From Voacanga thouarsii (lineage: Eukaryota; Streptophyta; Magnoliopsida; Gentianales; Apocynaceae): a stretch of 64,000 bases of DNA. A model generated the notes under the pieces. It saw nothing but the letters and a program-made list of their open reading frames with translations, was not told where the DNA came from and searched no databases. Positions 1 to 12,240 of this stretch are shown piece after piece. Location: the NCBI GenBank assembly GCA_026120185.1, contig JANUWF010001726.1, positions 330,501-394,500 on the forward strand. The letters run 5' to 3'. The position numbers and the translations under genes are program-made. Every line of letters starts with the position of its first letter. Within the stretch, counting starts at the first letter, position 1.

Positions 1-2098
1 GAACGGTCACCCTTGGCAAACAACATGATGTCATCAGCAAATGCAAGATGTGTAATCCTTAAAGTCTCGCAGCGGGGATGGTAGTGGAATGTAGTTCCAA
101 GTGTGTGCACTTTGACAATACGAGAGAAATATTCTAAGCAAATGACAAACAGCATAGGAGAAATCGGATCCCCTTGTCATAGCCCCTTTGCACCTCTAAA
201 GAATCCCTGCACCGTCCCATTGATAGCAACTGAGAATGATGTGTAGTAACACACTGCTCAATCTAGTCCACAAAAAAATGCAGAAATCCCAGCTCATTTA
301 GTAAATCTAGTAAGAAAGTCCAGCTAACAAAGTTATATGCCTTCCTTATGTCCACCTTAACCGTACACTAAGGAGAAACTCTTGTCCTACTATATGCCCG
401 CATAAGCTCCTAAACCATTAGGATGTTGTCCGCCATGAGCCTGTCATGAATGAATGCTAACTGAGAGATGTCCACAAGAAAAGGTAGAACACTAGTAAGC
501 ATGTCTGCAAGAATTTTTGAAATGATCTTGTACACCACATTGCAGCAGGAAATAGGTCTATAGTCCCCCACCATCTCCGCATGATCAGACTTAGGAACCA
601 GAGTAATAACCGAATGGTTAATCTGCTTGAGGATTCTGCCAGATACAAAGAATTCCCTAACCGTATTACAGAGACTCAGAGCAACCGTACCCCAAGCTTT
701 CTTAGAGAATAAGGCAGAGTAACCATCTGGCCCTGGAGCTTTGCAGTCACCAATGTCCCACAGGGCCATTTTAATATCCTGATCCATGACCTCCTTAACC
801 AAGTCAGTCTTCATATCAAGAGGGACCATAGGCCCACCACGAATGTAATCCACATTGATATGCTGACACTGTGCCCTAGTCCCCAGTATTTTACGATAGT
901 ATTCAACAAATTCCTCAGCTAAAGCCTTTGGACTGTCTGTCATAGTACCATCCTCCTTGAGAATCAAAGCAATGAAGTTTCTTTTCTTGTTCTGTTTGAC
1001 TATGTTAAAGAAGTAGCACGTATTCTTGTCTGCATGAGCCACATATTTCCCTTTTGCAAGTTGCCAGTAGAACTTCATTTCTACCTCCGCAAGACGCCAG
1101 GCTGACAGCTTAAACTCCTTGTACTACGTAATAAGGTGCATGTCCCCAGGGTCTCTAAGTAATTGCTCTTGAGCACTTTGGGCAGCTCTGTTTGCTTGTT
1201 CAATGCGAGAAGATAGATGAGAGAATTCCAAGTTGTTTAATCTCTTCAAGTCCCTCTTAAGGTCTTTTAATCGGCGACAGAGAGTGAACTGGTGGAAACC
1301 TATGTATGACCGATCCAAAACTCCTTTGACCAAGTCAAGAAACGAGTGGTGGTTAGCTCAGAAATTAAGGAACCTGAACAGTTGCACTATTCCCCCCTGG
1401 TTGTCAACCAATAACCAAAGGAATGGGTTGTGATCAGACAAACAACCAATCGGGAAAAACTCCACGGATGCCTGGGTATGGCTCTGGAACCATGTCTCAT
1501 TACCCATAACCCTGTCCAAATTAGACCAAACCCTCGAATTTGTCCAAGTAAACCGCAGCCCCACATAGGGAAGATCCTTTAGGCCTATCTCCGCACAAAT
1601 GTAAGCGAAATCCTTTATTTCATAATTTGATGGTGGGATACCACTAAGCTTGTCATCCACATGTAAATAGGTGTTAAAATCTCCCATAAGGATCCACGGC
1701 GCTAAGAACATGGTAAATAAGTACTGAAAATCCTCCCATAATGGCCTTCGTGCAACGACATTATTGTAAGCATAGACAAAAGTAAAAAAACAAGTAACAT
1801 GAGTATCCTTACAGGTGATGCGTATAGTAATAGCCTGAGCCATGCCGTGGACGAGGTGGACATCCACCATAGAAATGTTCCATAAGATAACCACTCTACC
1901 TCCATCTGATTCAGCCAAGTTATGTAGCATCGACCAATCAGGGAATTGGTTTTGATGGATATTCTCAAGTCTATCCAAAGACAACTTTGTTTCCAGTAAT
2001 TCAATAACGTTCACACGATGTTTAGAGATAAACTCCCGAACTCCGTGTTACTTGAGGGTCATGTTGAACCCTCTAATATTCCAACATGCGACTCTCAT
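1..2098 (-). pseudogene. LINE copy A ORF2: endonuclease-reverse transcriptase (partial)
   Basis: ORF2 polyprotein that would nick target DNA and prime reverse transcription. The ATG at 2098 overlaps the ORF1 stop as ATGA. The APE-type endonuclease follows (about 1358-2014) with LLETKL, GDFNTYLHVDDK, LDRVMG and SDHNP motifs carrying the usual catalytic Glu, Asp/Asn and Asp-His. A linker (1124-1333) leads to the reverse transcriptase (410-1078: LVPKSDHAE, DYRPISCCNVVYKII, FIHDRLMADNIL). Beyond a stop near 408 the frame continues to AFADDIMLFAKG at 1-60. Breaks: a stop at 2048-2050 (codon 17), one after RFLNF near 1358, and frame changes near 1080-1120. Inactive, and truncated by the window edge. 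Confidence 0.9.
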
Positions 2099-2450
2099 TG
2101 GGGACTAACCAGTGCCCGTTGGGCACCAATCAAGTCAAGACTACGGTCAGCATATTTTTTCCATACAGAACGAATGGACCTTGTGGCTTGCATGGTTGCC
2201 TTACCTGCTTTCACCATTGCCTTAGGAAACTCATCCATAGTGGCATCATTCTTTCTTGGAGAGATTGTGGGAGTTTTTTGAAAGTGTACATGCACCCTTG
2301 AATTTGAACGTGATTGGAAACACCCCGATCGCCTTCTCCTAGACCGCCCTCTCATTTCCTTTATCTGGTTTGGTAGCGTGACAACCATAGTCGGGGCAAT
2401 AGGCACATCAGGCCCAGCATGGCTCCCATTGTCAATATGCTAACTATTGA
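2095..2450 (-). pseudogene. LINE copy A ORF1 C-terminal fragment
   Basis: C-terminal part of the nucleic-acid-binding ORF1 protein. It has a basic Arg/Ser-rich stretch (MRGRSRRRRSGC) and ends in IRSVWKKYADRSLDLIGAQ, which matches the end of ORF1 in copy B (IRSVWKKYAQSSVDLIGAK). The N-terminal domain and zinc knuckle seen in copy B are absent, so the element was truncated here. The stop codon at 2095-2097 overlaps the ORF2 start at 2098. Confidence 0.8.
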
Positions 2451-2721
2451 TGATTATGCTTGCGTGTGTTTCTTCAAATGCATGGGCATTTTGTTAGTCG
2501 CACCTAATCTGAGAATTGGAGAAACCAACGGAACACGTGTGTTTCTTCAAATTTACTTAAGAAATTGAAACAATTAGCATCCCTAAGTGTTCTTGGTCAC
2601 TTTGTACGATTTGGTTAAGTATGTCTAGGAATGCCCGTGAGCATTTTATAGATTGCTTGGACAATTTTGAGAACACTAGGGCTTTGGCGGACTAGTCTAC
2701 ACACAATGCTAGTGAGGTACC
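2451..2721. other. Spacer between LINE copy A and gypsy element
   Basis: No coding feature recognised. A short direct repeat (GTGTGTTTCTTCAAAT) occurs near 2464 and 2538, about 74 bp apart. Origin unknown. Confidence 0.4.
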
Positions 2722-3248
2722 GATGGTCAGCGATCTCTCAAATGCCAAGTCTTTGTTTTCCATTCTATATTTATAGATAGTCTTTTGATCTATTTTTGTA
2801 ATTTTCCTAAAACCTTTAGGCCTTTGTTTGTAAATTTTTATAGACTAGTTTTATGTATAGAAATATAGAGAAAATGGACAAAATTTTCCCATCTACTTAA
2901 GAAAATAGTATCTACTACTATCACTTGGAAAATTTTCATTATGACTATTATTGGAAGTGAAGAATATTGGGATTAGTAAAATACAAATGTTGTCAATTGT
3001 CATCTATGGTGTTTCCTCTCACCTAGGTATCTTGTAAATCCTTCGTGTAAGCTTTTATATGAATGAAATGAGATTTTTATTCATGTTGTTATGCTTTTGA
3101 AGAAATTATTTGCATTATCATTATTTGTTGTTTTCTTTGCAAGCTTATGCACAAAACACAAACATACTAATATAACTTGGGCTTGATATTAGCAAGGTCA
3201 TATGTATTGCGGTTAGTCTAAAAGTATCTCAAAAGATCACCTGTGACA
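2722..3248 (+). repeat. Gypsy element 5' LTR
   Basis: Matches 5296-5781 through shared blocks such as GATGGTCAG, TTTTTGTAATTTT, TTTTATATGAATGAAATGAGAT, AAGAATATTGAGAT-like, and TTTGCAAG...ATGCACAAAACA. It ends TGACA just before the primer-binding-like site. The copies differ by many substitutions and small indels, so the insertion is old. The ends are set by loss of similarity, not by a target duplication. Confidence 0.72.
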
Positions 3249-3262
3249 GTTGGTATCAGAAG
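3249..3262 (+). promoter_or_regulatory. Primer-binding-site-like sequence (tRNA-iMet type)
   Basis: GTTGGTATCAGAAG directly follows the 5' LTR. It matches the plant consensus complementary to initiator tRNA-Met except near its end, supporting the LTR boundary and plus orientation. Confidence 0.65.
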
Positions 3263-3269
3263 TTGATTT

Positions 3270-4735
3270 GTGAACATGGTAAACAATATGGGTACAAGTG
3301 AACTAGTAATAGAGATGGTGAAACCACTATTAGTCAAGGACACGAATAAAGCATGGATTGGGGTGTTGGAGGCCTCAAAGAACAAAATCACATCTATTTG
3401 CCTGGGAGAGAGCAAAATATATTATGATTCCTCTTGTGAAATCCATGCAACTTATGGAGACAAACATGGAATGACTTAGTGGCTAGCTAGAGGAAGTAGA
3501 TATTGAACTAAGAGATATAGCTTTTATGATGCAATCCCATAAAATCAGGCTTAACTGATACGATTTTGATCTATAAAATGTACACACACCAACTAAGAAC
3601 AATGCTTGTATTATAGAGGAGTTACGATGCATGTTCAAGGTGATACGACCTAAACTCAAAGTTGCTCAAATTGGTCGTAGGATAAGTTAATGCTGAGGGA
3701 AATATGTCTGTGAGGAGAGTATGAGCTTCAATGTTGAAGGTTAGAGAATCGAAATGCTATCATAGGGTAAGAGACACCAAAGAAATGGAGAACTTTTTTA
3801 ATTTTGGTCAGTACTTTAAGGCCATTAGGATACCCATGAATCCTTGAAGTTAGATAACATAGGCATATACTTGTAAGATGATGCCAAGAGATAGTGGAGA
3901 ATCCAAGCTATAGAAATAGAAATGGGATGGCTTGCTATCGAAATATGAGAACAAATGAAATTCCTATGGAGTATGAGGCTAGAAGCAAGATCAAGGAGCT
4001 AAAACATTTTAGGACAAGGGAGTATGGAAACTCCTTTACCACATGTCTGTTCTATATCACAAAAATGTAGAATACATATAAGCTCTTCAGTTTCATTGAG
4101 GGATTAAAGATTTGAACTAGAAATGAGCTAAATAAACAATTACTATAGCACACGACATAGCCCATAGTGATTGTCAAAGGACTATAAGAGTTCTATTTAA
4201 AACCTCAAAAGGATTGGAAAGAGGGTCCTCAAGTGTTAGTAAAGGGAATAAATCCAACCAACCCTAAGAAGGAATTAATAATTCTTGTAAGTCATTTTCA
4301 TGCTTTGTCCAAACTCAAGTGAGGAAAAATAGATATCTACCTTGAAAGATAGACATAATGAATAACGAAAAGAGGATGAAGGGCAAAAGAGAAGAATGTT
4401 TGAGTGTGCTTTGTGCAATAGATCACACTCTATCAAAAATATCCTAGATAAGCCCTAGTGAATGCACTTTCTGAACCTGATATCTTGGGAGCAATGGTGA
4501 AAGCTATGAAAGCTAATACTCAAGATGTAGGCTCTAGTGGAACTGAAAGTGACAAGAATGATGAAGGTAACATGGGAGAACTATACTTCAGTTGCAATAC
4601 TTTTGCATTAGAAGGGCAAAGGAACAAAGGGTGGAAAGACCAAGGAGCTACACAAAGCCAACCACAATATATAAAGTTTCAAAGGAAAAGGCTCAGGTAT
4701 GTAAGGGACTTATATCCATGTACATCTAAGTAAAT
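3270..4735 (+). pseudogene. Gypsy gag remnant
   Basis: Many stops and frame changes, but Ty3 gag features remain. Near 4010-4130 a retrotransposon-gag core reads FRTREYGNSFTT...LFSFIEGLKI..RNELNKQ. Near 4396-4440 a degenerate zinc knuckle reads ECALCNRSHSIKN, with the final cysteine lost. A Ser/Asp/Glu-rich linker (4458-4735) leads toward the protease. The frame starts at about 3270 just after the primer-binding site. Not functional. Confidence 0.65.
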
Positions 4736-5202
4736 GGTAAGCCTATTTATGGGTTGGTGGACACAAGAGTAACCTGCAATTACATGGCTAGTCTGAAAGT
4801 GGAGTAGTTAGGTTTGGCACTTGAGAAGGGGTAGAAGCCACGTGAGGGTTGTAACTCAATTACCCAAACTATTATTGGAGTTGTTCACTCAGCAAAGGTC
4901 AAGTTGGGACCAGTGATGAATGAAGTTACATTCATCATGGTGAAAATGGATAACTTTGAGCTATATTTTAGCATAGAGTTAATGAGGGGCTTTAATATTG
5001 TTGTGATTATGTGTTCAAGTTCACTTGTGGTGATTGGAAGTTCTCCATGTGTCATTCCTATGGTAGACTCCAAAGGAAACAACCTTATTCAATAGTGGAG
5101 ACACAAGTCTCTATGGTTGTGGACTGTGCAACTAGAATACCTAAAAAGACACCTTTTGTAAGCAAGGCCAAGAATACTAGAGCAAACATAACGGCAAGAT
5201 AG
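4735..5202 (+). pseudogene. Gypsy aspartic protease remnant
   Basis: Immediately after gag, at about 4738-4803, the translation reads GLVDTRVTCNYMASL, a clear relative of the Ty3 protease active site LVDTGATHNF with the conserved Gly replaced by Arg. Downstream, MDNFELYFSIELMRG and VVIGSSPCVIPM (about 4945-5070) correspond to the conserved segment leading toward reverse transcriptase in plant gypsy polyproteins. There are stops at 4735 and 4807 and frame changes. Reverse transcriptase is absent. Confidence 0.7.
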
Positions 5203-5295
5203 TTGACCCTAGAGAATTCAAGGAGAAAAAATGCCCAGCACGTCACCAAATTAGGTAGAGGAAGATGTCTAAGGGCCAACCCATGACAAGTAGCA

Positions 5296-5781
5296 GATGG
5301 TCAGCCAACATCCACATCAGTCCAAGCCTTCATTTTCGATTGTACATATGTAGATAGGCATTTGAAACATTTTTGTAATTTTTTTAGGCCTCTGGGCCAT
5401 GCATATAAATTTTCGTAAATGAACTTTATGTATAAAAATATAGACAAAATTTTCTCATCTGGTCAAAAAGCAATTTCTACTACTATTACTTAAGAAAATT
5501 TTACTATAATTATTGTAGAGGGTGAAGAATATTGAGATCAACAAAATGCAAACATTATCGGTTGTTATTACTGTATTTTCCCTCACCTACATTTGTTGTA
5601 AATACTTAATGTAAGATTTTATATGAATGAAATGAGATATTTATTAATGTTGGCCTTTGAAGCAATTCTTTGCATTGTCATTCTTTGCTGTTTTCTTTGC
5701 AAATGCTATGCACAAAACATAAAACTCACTCATGTAAACTTAGCAACACAGTCTAAAAGCATCCCAAAAATGACTTGTGGT
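5296..5781 (+). repeat. Gypsy element 3' LTR
   Basis: Second diverged copy of the 2722-3248 repeat. It ends around AAAAATGACTTGTGG, where the left copy reads AAAGATCACCTGTGACA. Confidence 0.7.
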
Positions 5782-6963
5782 AGGCCCAAGAGAGCCAAGA
5801 AAGGGGGGAATCCCTAATTAGATTTACAAACCTAATTAAGTGAAAAATAATTATGTAGAAAAACTCTACAAACTCAAATTTAAGAATCTAAAAAACTCAA
5901 AATAAGATAATTAAATTCTAAAATACAACTCCAAATATAGTTTAAACTATATTAAAGTATAATAAAAATAATAAAAAAATATAATAAATTATGAAAATAG
6001 AGAACAGTTCCAAAAAATTAAATTTCCCAAGATAATTTCATTAACTCAAAAATTTAGAAAACTTGTAAAATAAAAAATCAACTATGAATATTATTTTATT
6101 TTGTACAATTAAACGTTTCTTATTTTTTACTTTGAGAATAAAATATAAAATTGTTTTGTAATAATATCAAATTAATCCTAAAACATACTTCCTCATTTTT
6201 AAACTAAATATTATTATTTATTTTTTAGAAAACATCAAGAATATTTGATCATTTACAATATTTAAATTAAGATAATATAGTCTTAAAATATATTAGTAAT
6301 TAATGTTAGTTATAGGATCGATATATTCATATGGCAGCCAAATTAAATCCTATGAGTACGTAAAAAACAAATCATACATTTGTAGATATCGTTTTCAATA
6401 ATACGATTTGGGAAGTCTTTGTCATTCTGGTAGTGCTCCAGACCCCCAAGCCTTTTTCAATGTAATCTCCCGGGATTAAAAAATAGCTAATCGTATTTTT
6501 TTTCTCTCTTTGTAGAGGGTGGACTCACACAAAAATTGAGAGAACGTTGTTTCTCACATATGTTGAAAAATAGAGTCATAAATCAATATATATAATTAGT
6601 TATTTTTCAACTCTCTCCACATATTTGACTCTATCTCAAATATGAAGCCTGATAGAATAAGATAAGTATAGTTGGGTACAATTATCTCCACTTATCCTAC
6701 TCCACCTCAAATACGATTTTTAGTTTCCTACAATTTTTATTAATAAATTATAAATATTTATAATTTATTATTGTCTCATAATTAGGAGCCACTGAAGGAA
6801 CCTGACCGGATATAGTTAGACTAAGCTCCAATAAATTATTTTGTCAAGCAAAAATAGTTTATTAATTACATTCTACTCCACTAAAAGAACGTATTTACAA
6901 TTACTGGAATCAATAATTATATCCTTATAATTGATTGATCCAATAATTAATTCTTTATAAGTA

Positions 6964-7001
<38 letters not shown>

Positions 7002-8342
7002 TACACAACAAGTTAGGGTAGCTAGGATAATATAATTCCCCGTCTCTGACATGCCTTTACCTAGTGGATTGTGAGACATGGCTCAACCCTATCTCTCTTG
7101 CCTAAACCTAGCAAGGTTAGGCTGGGTTGGATCTCCCAACTTAAGTGAGAAATTCATCATCCTTGAAGGCAAGGGTCAAATGCGGGTGCATTTCACACAT
7201 ACCTTCCACAGTATCTAATGAGTCAAATTATATTTTCTTTTAAGAAAAACTCTATATTTAGGATCTTTAATACAACTATAGTATTATTTTTGTTTATTTT
7301 TCCTCTTTTTTTTTTCTTTTTTTGTGGAAGGTAGAAGGAGTCAAGGCAAAGAGGAGGAACTTTTTATTTTTCTCCAAAAAGTAAATATAAGATGCTATGA
7401 AAACTAGATTTTGTTTCTTCAACTGCTATGTTTTTTGATGAACAAAGTGTTGGGAAGTATGGGAAAACTAGACATTCTAATAGAGTTACTCTGCACATAA
7501 AAACAGTATCTCTGTGAATAACATGGGTCTTTAGACCAATTATATGTAACTCTAAGATAATACCAAACGATAGAGAAATCTTTTTTATTTTTTTTATTTT
7601 TCTTAAAGAATTTGGTAAAAGATTGAGGTCCTTGAATTCTGTAAGCACACAAAGTTATATTTTGTTTTAATTTGAGCTAGAGATGCAAAAAAGTGGAGAT
7701 AGTCAAGTTCAAGCCTAATATTTAAATATTTTGTACAGTTTGAATTTCTTTTTCTTTGTTCGTTTTTCTCTTATTTTTTACAATAAAAATTCTTTATTGA
7801 AAACAAAAGGTTTTGAGTTTAGTCCGATACTTCATGTATCAAAAAATTTTATTTTGAGACAAAAAATAAAATTCATATGGTTAATTATTTTTTGCACAAT
7901 ATAAAAGTGTCAAAAGAAATTCAAAAAATTTTCTTTAAAAAACTGACAAATGATGTTACCTTTGCTATTGCTCTTATTTGATTCACAACATTTGAATCCC
8001 ATCATTTCCTTTATCCTTTCAATGAACACAATAGAATTTTTCTTTTTATAATGAATGATAAATTTTACTAGTGATAAATTTTTAAAAGTGAATCCACAAT
8101 AAAAAAAAGCAAATAATATCCAAAGGGTAAAATTAAATATTTTGAAAAAAAAAAGGAAAAAGGAATGATTTCTAAAGACCCAAAATAAGATGCACATTAA
8201 TTATTTATTTTACACAAGATAAAAAAATCTAAAATAAAATGCATAATAATTCCTCTTTGTCTTCTCCTCCGCTGCATTTGAATCTGATCATTTTGAGCCT
8301 TTTGCACCCAAATAAGGCATCACATTACAACCTACTCTGTCT
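5782..8342. other. AT-rich intergenic spacer
   Basis: No gene or element recognised on either strand. Short open frames here are low-complexity (poly-Phe/Lys/Ile from A/T runs) and unconvincing. It contains a palindromic (TA)n tract (see separate entry), long T runs near 7290-7325 and A runs near 8140-8160. Confidence 0.6.
6961..7002. repeat. (TA)n microsatellite in a palindrome
   Basis: About 17 TA units flanked by GTACTTA on the left and TAAGTAC on the right, so the tract is a perfect self-complementary palindrome. Confidence 0.9.
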
Positions 8343-8886
8343 CTACCGCTCAATTATAACATCTGGAATATAGGATATGCGAATCCAATCTTCTCCCGCC
8401 TTCTCCTTTCTATAGCATTCCCCCAAAGCTTCATATCGAATCAATCTCAAAACATTCAACAAAGGCATCATGCGCAAGAGGAGATGAGCTAGCTTTTCCA
8501 ATATTGGACACCTTAATATATTTAAATGTTGAAGGTAAGTGGCATTATGGCCGAAACAACATTTTCATCCTCTTCTCTTATGTCTTCTCATATTTTTAAA
8601 TTTCTCAAATTCGTAAATGTTAATTCCTTCAATTTAGGAAATAGAACCTCATCATCAACTGTAGAAATATTTATTATTCCCAGAAATTCACGCCCAACTC
8701 CACTCGTTCCAACTCATCAAGCAAAATCTCTTCAAGTGAAGATAGTTTACCCAATCTAGCCAAGGATGCAACATTGCCGTTTTCAATTTCAAGTCTTCCC
8801 ATATTGTTGAGGGAAACAATCCAACGTGGCAAATTGGAATGCAGATATCCAAATAACAAGAGATAGTCCAAAATACCGTCTATATC
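8343..8886 (-). pseudogene. NLR piece 3: last LRRs and C-terminus
   Basis: Resumes in phase at the copia-A insertion with DGILDYLLLFGYLHSNLP, followed by RWIVSLNNMGRLEIENG and LARLGKLSSLEE, the conserved PLGKLPSLE block of RGA-type LRR domains. After a frame-shifted region the gene ends ECYRKEKAGEDWIRISYIP, the hallmark CNL C-terminus (family form: GEDWxKIxHIP). The stop is TAG at 8343-8345. Confidence 0.9.
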
Positions 8887-9749
8887 TAACCGGGGCTCTA
8901 ACAAAAGCACAATTATCAATTACTAATAAAGACAGCAAGGCCAAGCAGTCCCAATGCAAAGCAACAGGCAAAATGTAAAACAGAAAGCTGAGTTAGTAAC
9001 AAACCTGAACCGTAGAACCAAATAATATAGAATCGTAGATCGAATCACCAGTTCAATACTATTTTGCCTTCAAGAGGTTATTCGCCCTATTTACTGGTGC
9101 AATGGATACAATGACTCTTCTTGCAAGATAAGACGGTGTCAGATCACCATCGATGCACATCAACTGCTATCACCTCGAAAATCTCCTCAGTTCGCCGATC
9201 CCGTCAAGTTAGATAAAGTATCGATCACAGGGAGAGAACAGAAGAGGTGTTTATGTTTCCTAAGAAAAAAAACTAGAGCGTGGTGGCTCTATTCTGATTG
9301 TTTCCTTCTAAAAAAAACCCTGCACCAATCCGAATCAGGAGACCTAATTCTTCTCAATTTTGATCTTCCATTTTCTTGTACAAGTTAGAGTTAATTGGAC
9401 TAAATAAAAAAATAAAAAGAGAGGAACGTAAAAACACAACCAAACCTAAGCCCGAGCTGGGCCGGCGTGCGGTGCGCGTGTGGCAGTCCTACTACCTTGG
9501 GCTTTTCTATCAAATCTATAGAAAAGCTTTTTAATATATAAAGGCTTCAACACTCCTCAACTTTTCCCATGTGGGACTCATGTACAATATGAGTTCCCAA
9601 ATAGTTAAACACCCAACTTTAATGACATTTAATTATAGATTCCTACCATTAAAATGGCTTCATATGTCAAGAACAACTCTCATTAATTGTTTTAGACTAA
9701 CTAATTATGAGTTAAAAATTATTAACTTCCAAATTTACCATTTTCAAAA
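8887..9749 (-). repeat. Copia-A 3' LTR (left)
   Basis: Aligns with 13348-14228. Shared blocks include AATTATCAATTA, GTAAGGCCAA-like, AATCACCAGTTCAATACT, a GC-rich GCCGGC part near 9470, and CTTCAACACTC...TATGAGTTCCCAAAT. Ends are inferred from loss of similarity, the polypurine tract and the NLR frame. Confidence 0.82.
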
Positions 9750-10641
9750 ATTCCCCACAAATCCATAATTACAGACTATCCAAGAGTTATATAATCTACT
9801 TTCGATAATGGTTCCTTTTGATTTGAACCACTACCTAAGTTATCCAACTTATGCCCCCACAGGAACAAATGGACTTGAGTCTTGAACCTGAACTCACTTG
9901 GAGTTTTAGCAATTCTATAATTTTTGTAACTATATTTCTCAAGAACATTCTCAACATAGTGAGATTGAGAAATAGTTATCTCCTCAGTTGAGCGAATCAA
10001 CTTTAAGCCAAGAATCACATTTGCTACTCCCATATCCTTCATTTCAAACTTACTTTCAAGAATAATTTAGTCTCATTAATTATCTCAACATTGGACACAA
10101 ATAGCAAAATATAATCCACATATAGGCATAGTATAATACATGCATTACCCTTAACCATATAGTAGACACACTTGTTGTTCCCATTTATGATAAAGTTGAA
10201 TGATAAACTAGTTTTATCAAACTTTTCATGCTATTGTTTGAGTACTTGTTTTAGACCATATAGGGATTTAATAAGTTTACAGACTTTTTGCTCATTTTCT
10301 TTAGCTACAAATCCCTTAAGCTGATCCATATATATCTCTTCTTCAAGATCAACATGAAGAAAAGCTATCTTCACATCCATTTGGTGGATAGTGAATCCAT
10401 ATATAGAAGCCAATGCAATTAGCACTTAGATTATAGTTAGACGATCTACAGGACAGTAGGTATCAAAGTAGTCTATTCCTTCTCTCTGTCTGAACCTTTT
10501 AGCAACTAATCTGGCTTTATACTTATCTATGGTCCCATCTGATTTGAGTTTCTTTTTAAAACTCCATTTACATCCAATTACAGTGCACCCAAGAGAGAGA
10601 TCTACCAGTTCCCATGTCCCATTGAAGATAATGGAATCCAT
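9750..10641 (-). pseudogene. Copia-A reverse transcriptase / start of RNase H
   Basis: Reads from 10641 leftward: [40 protein letters not shown] (copia RT start). Then HQMDVKIAFLHVDLEEEIYM and KSLYGLKQ follow, then LYVDYILLF near 10080-10140. This is the catalytic YVDD box with the second Asp changed to Tyr, which should abolish polymerase activity. MKDMGVANVILGLKL and SQSHYVENVLEKY follow. The RNase H domain is almost entirely missing before the polypurine tract. Confidence 0.88.
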
Positions 10642-10656
10642 TTCGCTTTTGGTAGC

Positions 10657-12240
10657 TCATTTCCAATGCCCTGCTTCTGAGGAAGCCATGGCTACTTGAA
10701 AGGTTAAAGGTTCTTCCTCAACATTGTAAGTGACAAAGTAACTTCTAAAGTTCTTGACTATCTTAGCTCTCTTACTCCTTCTAGGTTCTTCCAATTCTTC
10801 AGTTTGAGTGTTGGAACTATTTGGACCTGCCCTCACATCTTTCACCCTTTCCACATGATTAAGAATGGAAACAGACGCTAAGACTGAATCTAAAGTAGAA
10901 GCATCTTCAGGCAAACTAGTTTTCATGGGAAACACATCCTCAAAGAATGTAGCATTGCGATATTGAATAATTGTGTTAACATCTATGCCAAGTTTTTCAG
11001 ACTTAATTACTAAAAATCTCATAGCATATCTTATTTCCATATAACCAATAAAGATAGCTTCAACAATCTTTGGTTCTAACTTTTTCCTCTTGTGTTCAGG
11101 GACTTGAACTTTTGCAAGACAACCCCACATACGGAAGTATTTTAAGTTAAGTTTCCTACCTTTCCAGACTTAAAACAGAGTTACCTCTATATGTTTATGA
11201 GGGACTCTATTCAGAATATAGCAAGCCATATTCAAAGCCTCACCCTACATATACTTAGGCAATCCAGAATTCAAAAGTAAATTGCTTATCATATCTTTAA
11301 AAGTTTTATTTTTTTTGTTTAGCAATCCTATTAGACTAGGGAGAATAAGGGAGTGTCTCCTCATGAATTATGCGATTACTTTGGCAATATTAAACAAATG
11401 GATTAGACCCATACTCTCCATCTCTATCAGATCTTAACTTTTTAAGTTTCTTGCTAGTTTGTGTTTCAACTTCATTTTTAAATATGAGAAATTTTTTAAG
11501 TGCTTCATCTTTATGTTTAAGTAAATAAAAATGGTAATATCTACTGCAATCATCAATAAAAGTAATGAAGTATTTCTTATTATCCCTAACTAACAAACCA
11601 TTGAATTCACAAATGTCTGTATGATCTAAATCAAGTATTTCTGAATCCCTTTCAATTGAATGATAGGGTTTCTAGGTTGTTTTAGTTTATACACACACTT
11701 GACATTTGTTATTCTTATTAATTGCATGTTTAGGGATCAAATCTAAATTCATCATTCTTTTAACAGAATCTAAATTTAAATGTCCAAGTCTACTATGCCA
11801 AATATCAGTGGATTCAATAATGTGCACCCTAGAATAAATAGAATTCTCAATAGAAGAATTTTTATTCAAATCAGAAGTAAATGATTCAACTCTTAATTTA
11901 AATAAACCATCTGACAAATAGCCTTTGCCAACAAAAGTATTGTAGTGCATAATCACTACTTTATTACATTTGAAAGTAAACTCATAACCCTCTCTAACTA
12001 AATATGAACCACTAAGAATATTCCTATAAATTGTTGGAACATGCTGCACCCTATGAAGAGAAAGAATACGCCTTGAAGGAAACTTCAAGTCCACGCGTCC
12101 AATCCCCAACATATTGGCTACAGCTGAGTTTTCCATCTTCACAACTTTTCCTTTAATTGACTGGTAAGACATAAAAAGTAATTTATCAGCACAAATGTGC
12201 ACATTTACTCCAGTATCAACCAACTATTCAAGTGGTTCAT
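10657..12240 (-). pseudogene. Copia-A protease and integrase
   Basis: At 12223 the frame reads VDTGVNVHIC (aspartic-protease DTG). The GAG-pre-integrase block DIWHSRLGHLNLDSV is near 11780. The integrase core follows: FITFIDDCSRYYHFYLLKHK and LRSDRDGEYGSN (11390-11596), with the second catalytic Asp kept in SDRDGEY. After frame breaks, the C-terminal part includes MWGCLAKVQVPEHKRKKLEPK and IFIGYMEIRYAMRF (10657-11130). Stops and shifts lie between all pieces. Confidence 0.88.

Larger units (their letters stand above)
1..2450 (-). mobile_element. L1-type LINE, copy A (5'-truncated, runs off left edge)
   Basis: Non-LTR retrotransposon on the minus strand. Reading leftward from about 2450 it shows the tail of ORF1, then ORF2 endonuclease, then reverse transcriptase up to the catalytic FADD motif at 1-60, where the window ends; the 3' end and poly(A) lie outside. 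It aligns along its whole length with the full-length LINE copy B at 57436-63436 on the opposite strand (for example the shared PGPDGYSALF block and the RSVWKKYA block). The 5' boundary is only approximate: similarity to copy B fades near 2440-2450 inside ORF1, which is the usual 5' truncation of LINEs. No target duplication can be tested because the other end is missing. Confidence 0.93.
2722..5781 (+). mobile_element. Degenerate Ty3/gypsy LTR retrotransposon, gag-protease only
   Basis: Two diverged direct repeats of about 500 bp (2722-3248 and 5296-5781) flank a gag and aspartic-protease remnant. A primer-binding-site-like TTGGTATCAGAAG, close to the TGGTATCAGAGC of initiator-tRNA-Met sites, begins immediately after the left repeat at 3250. 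Reverse transcriptase, RNase H and integrase are missing: the protease frame decays around 5200 and the 3' LTR starts about 100 bp later. No target duplication is clear, so outer ends are approximate. Either an internally deleted copy or a non-autonomous gag-pro derivative. Confidence 0.8.

Noticed and set aside
7364..8197. Several short minus-strand open frames in AT-rich DNA
   Set aside because: Composition is Phe/Lys/Ile/Asn from A and T runs; no motif, no similarity to known families by eye.
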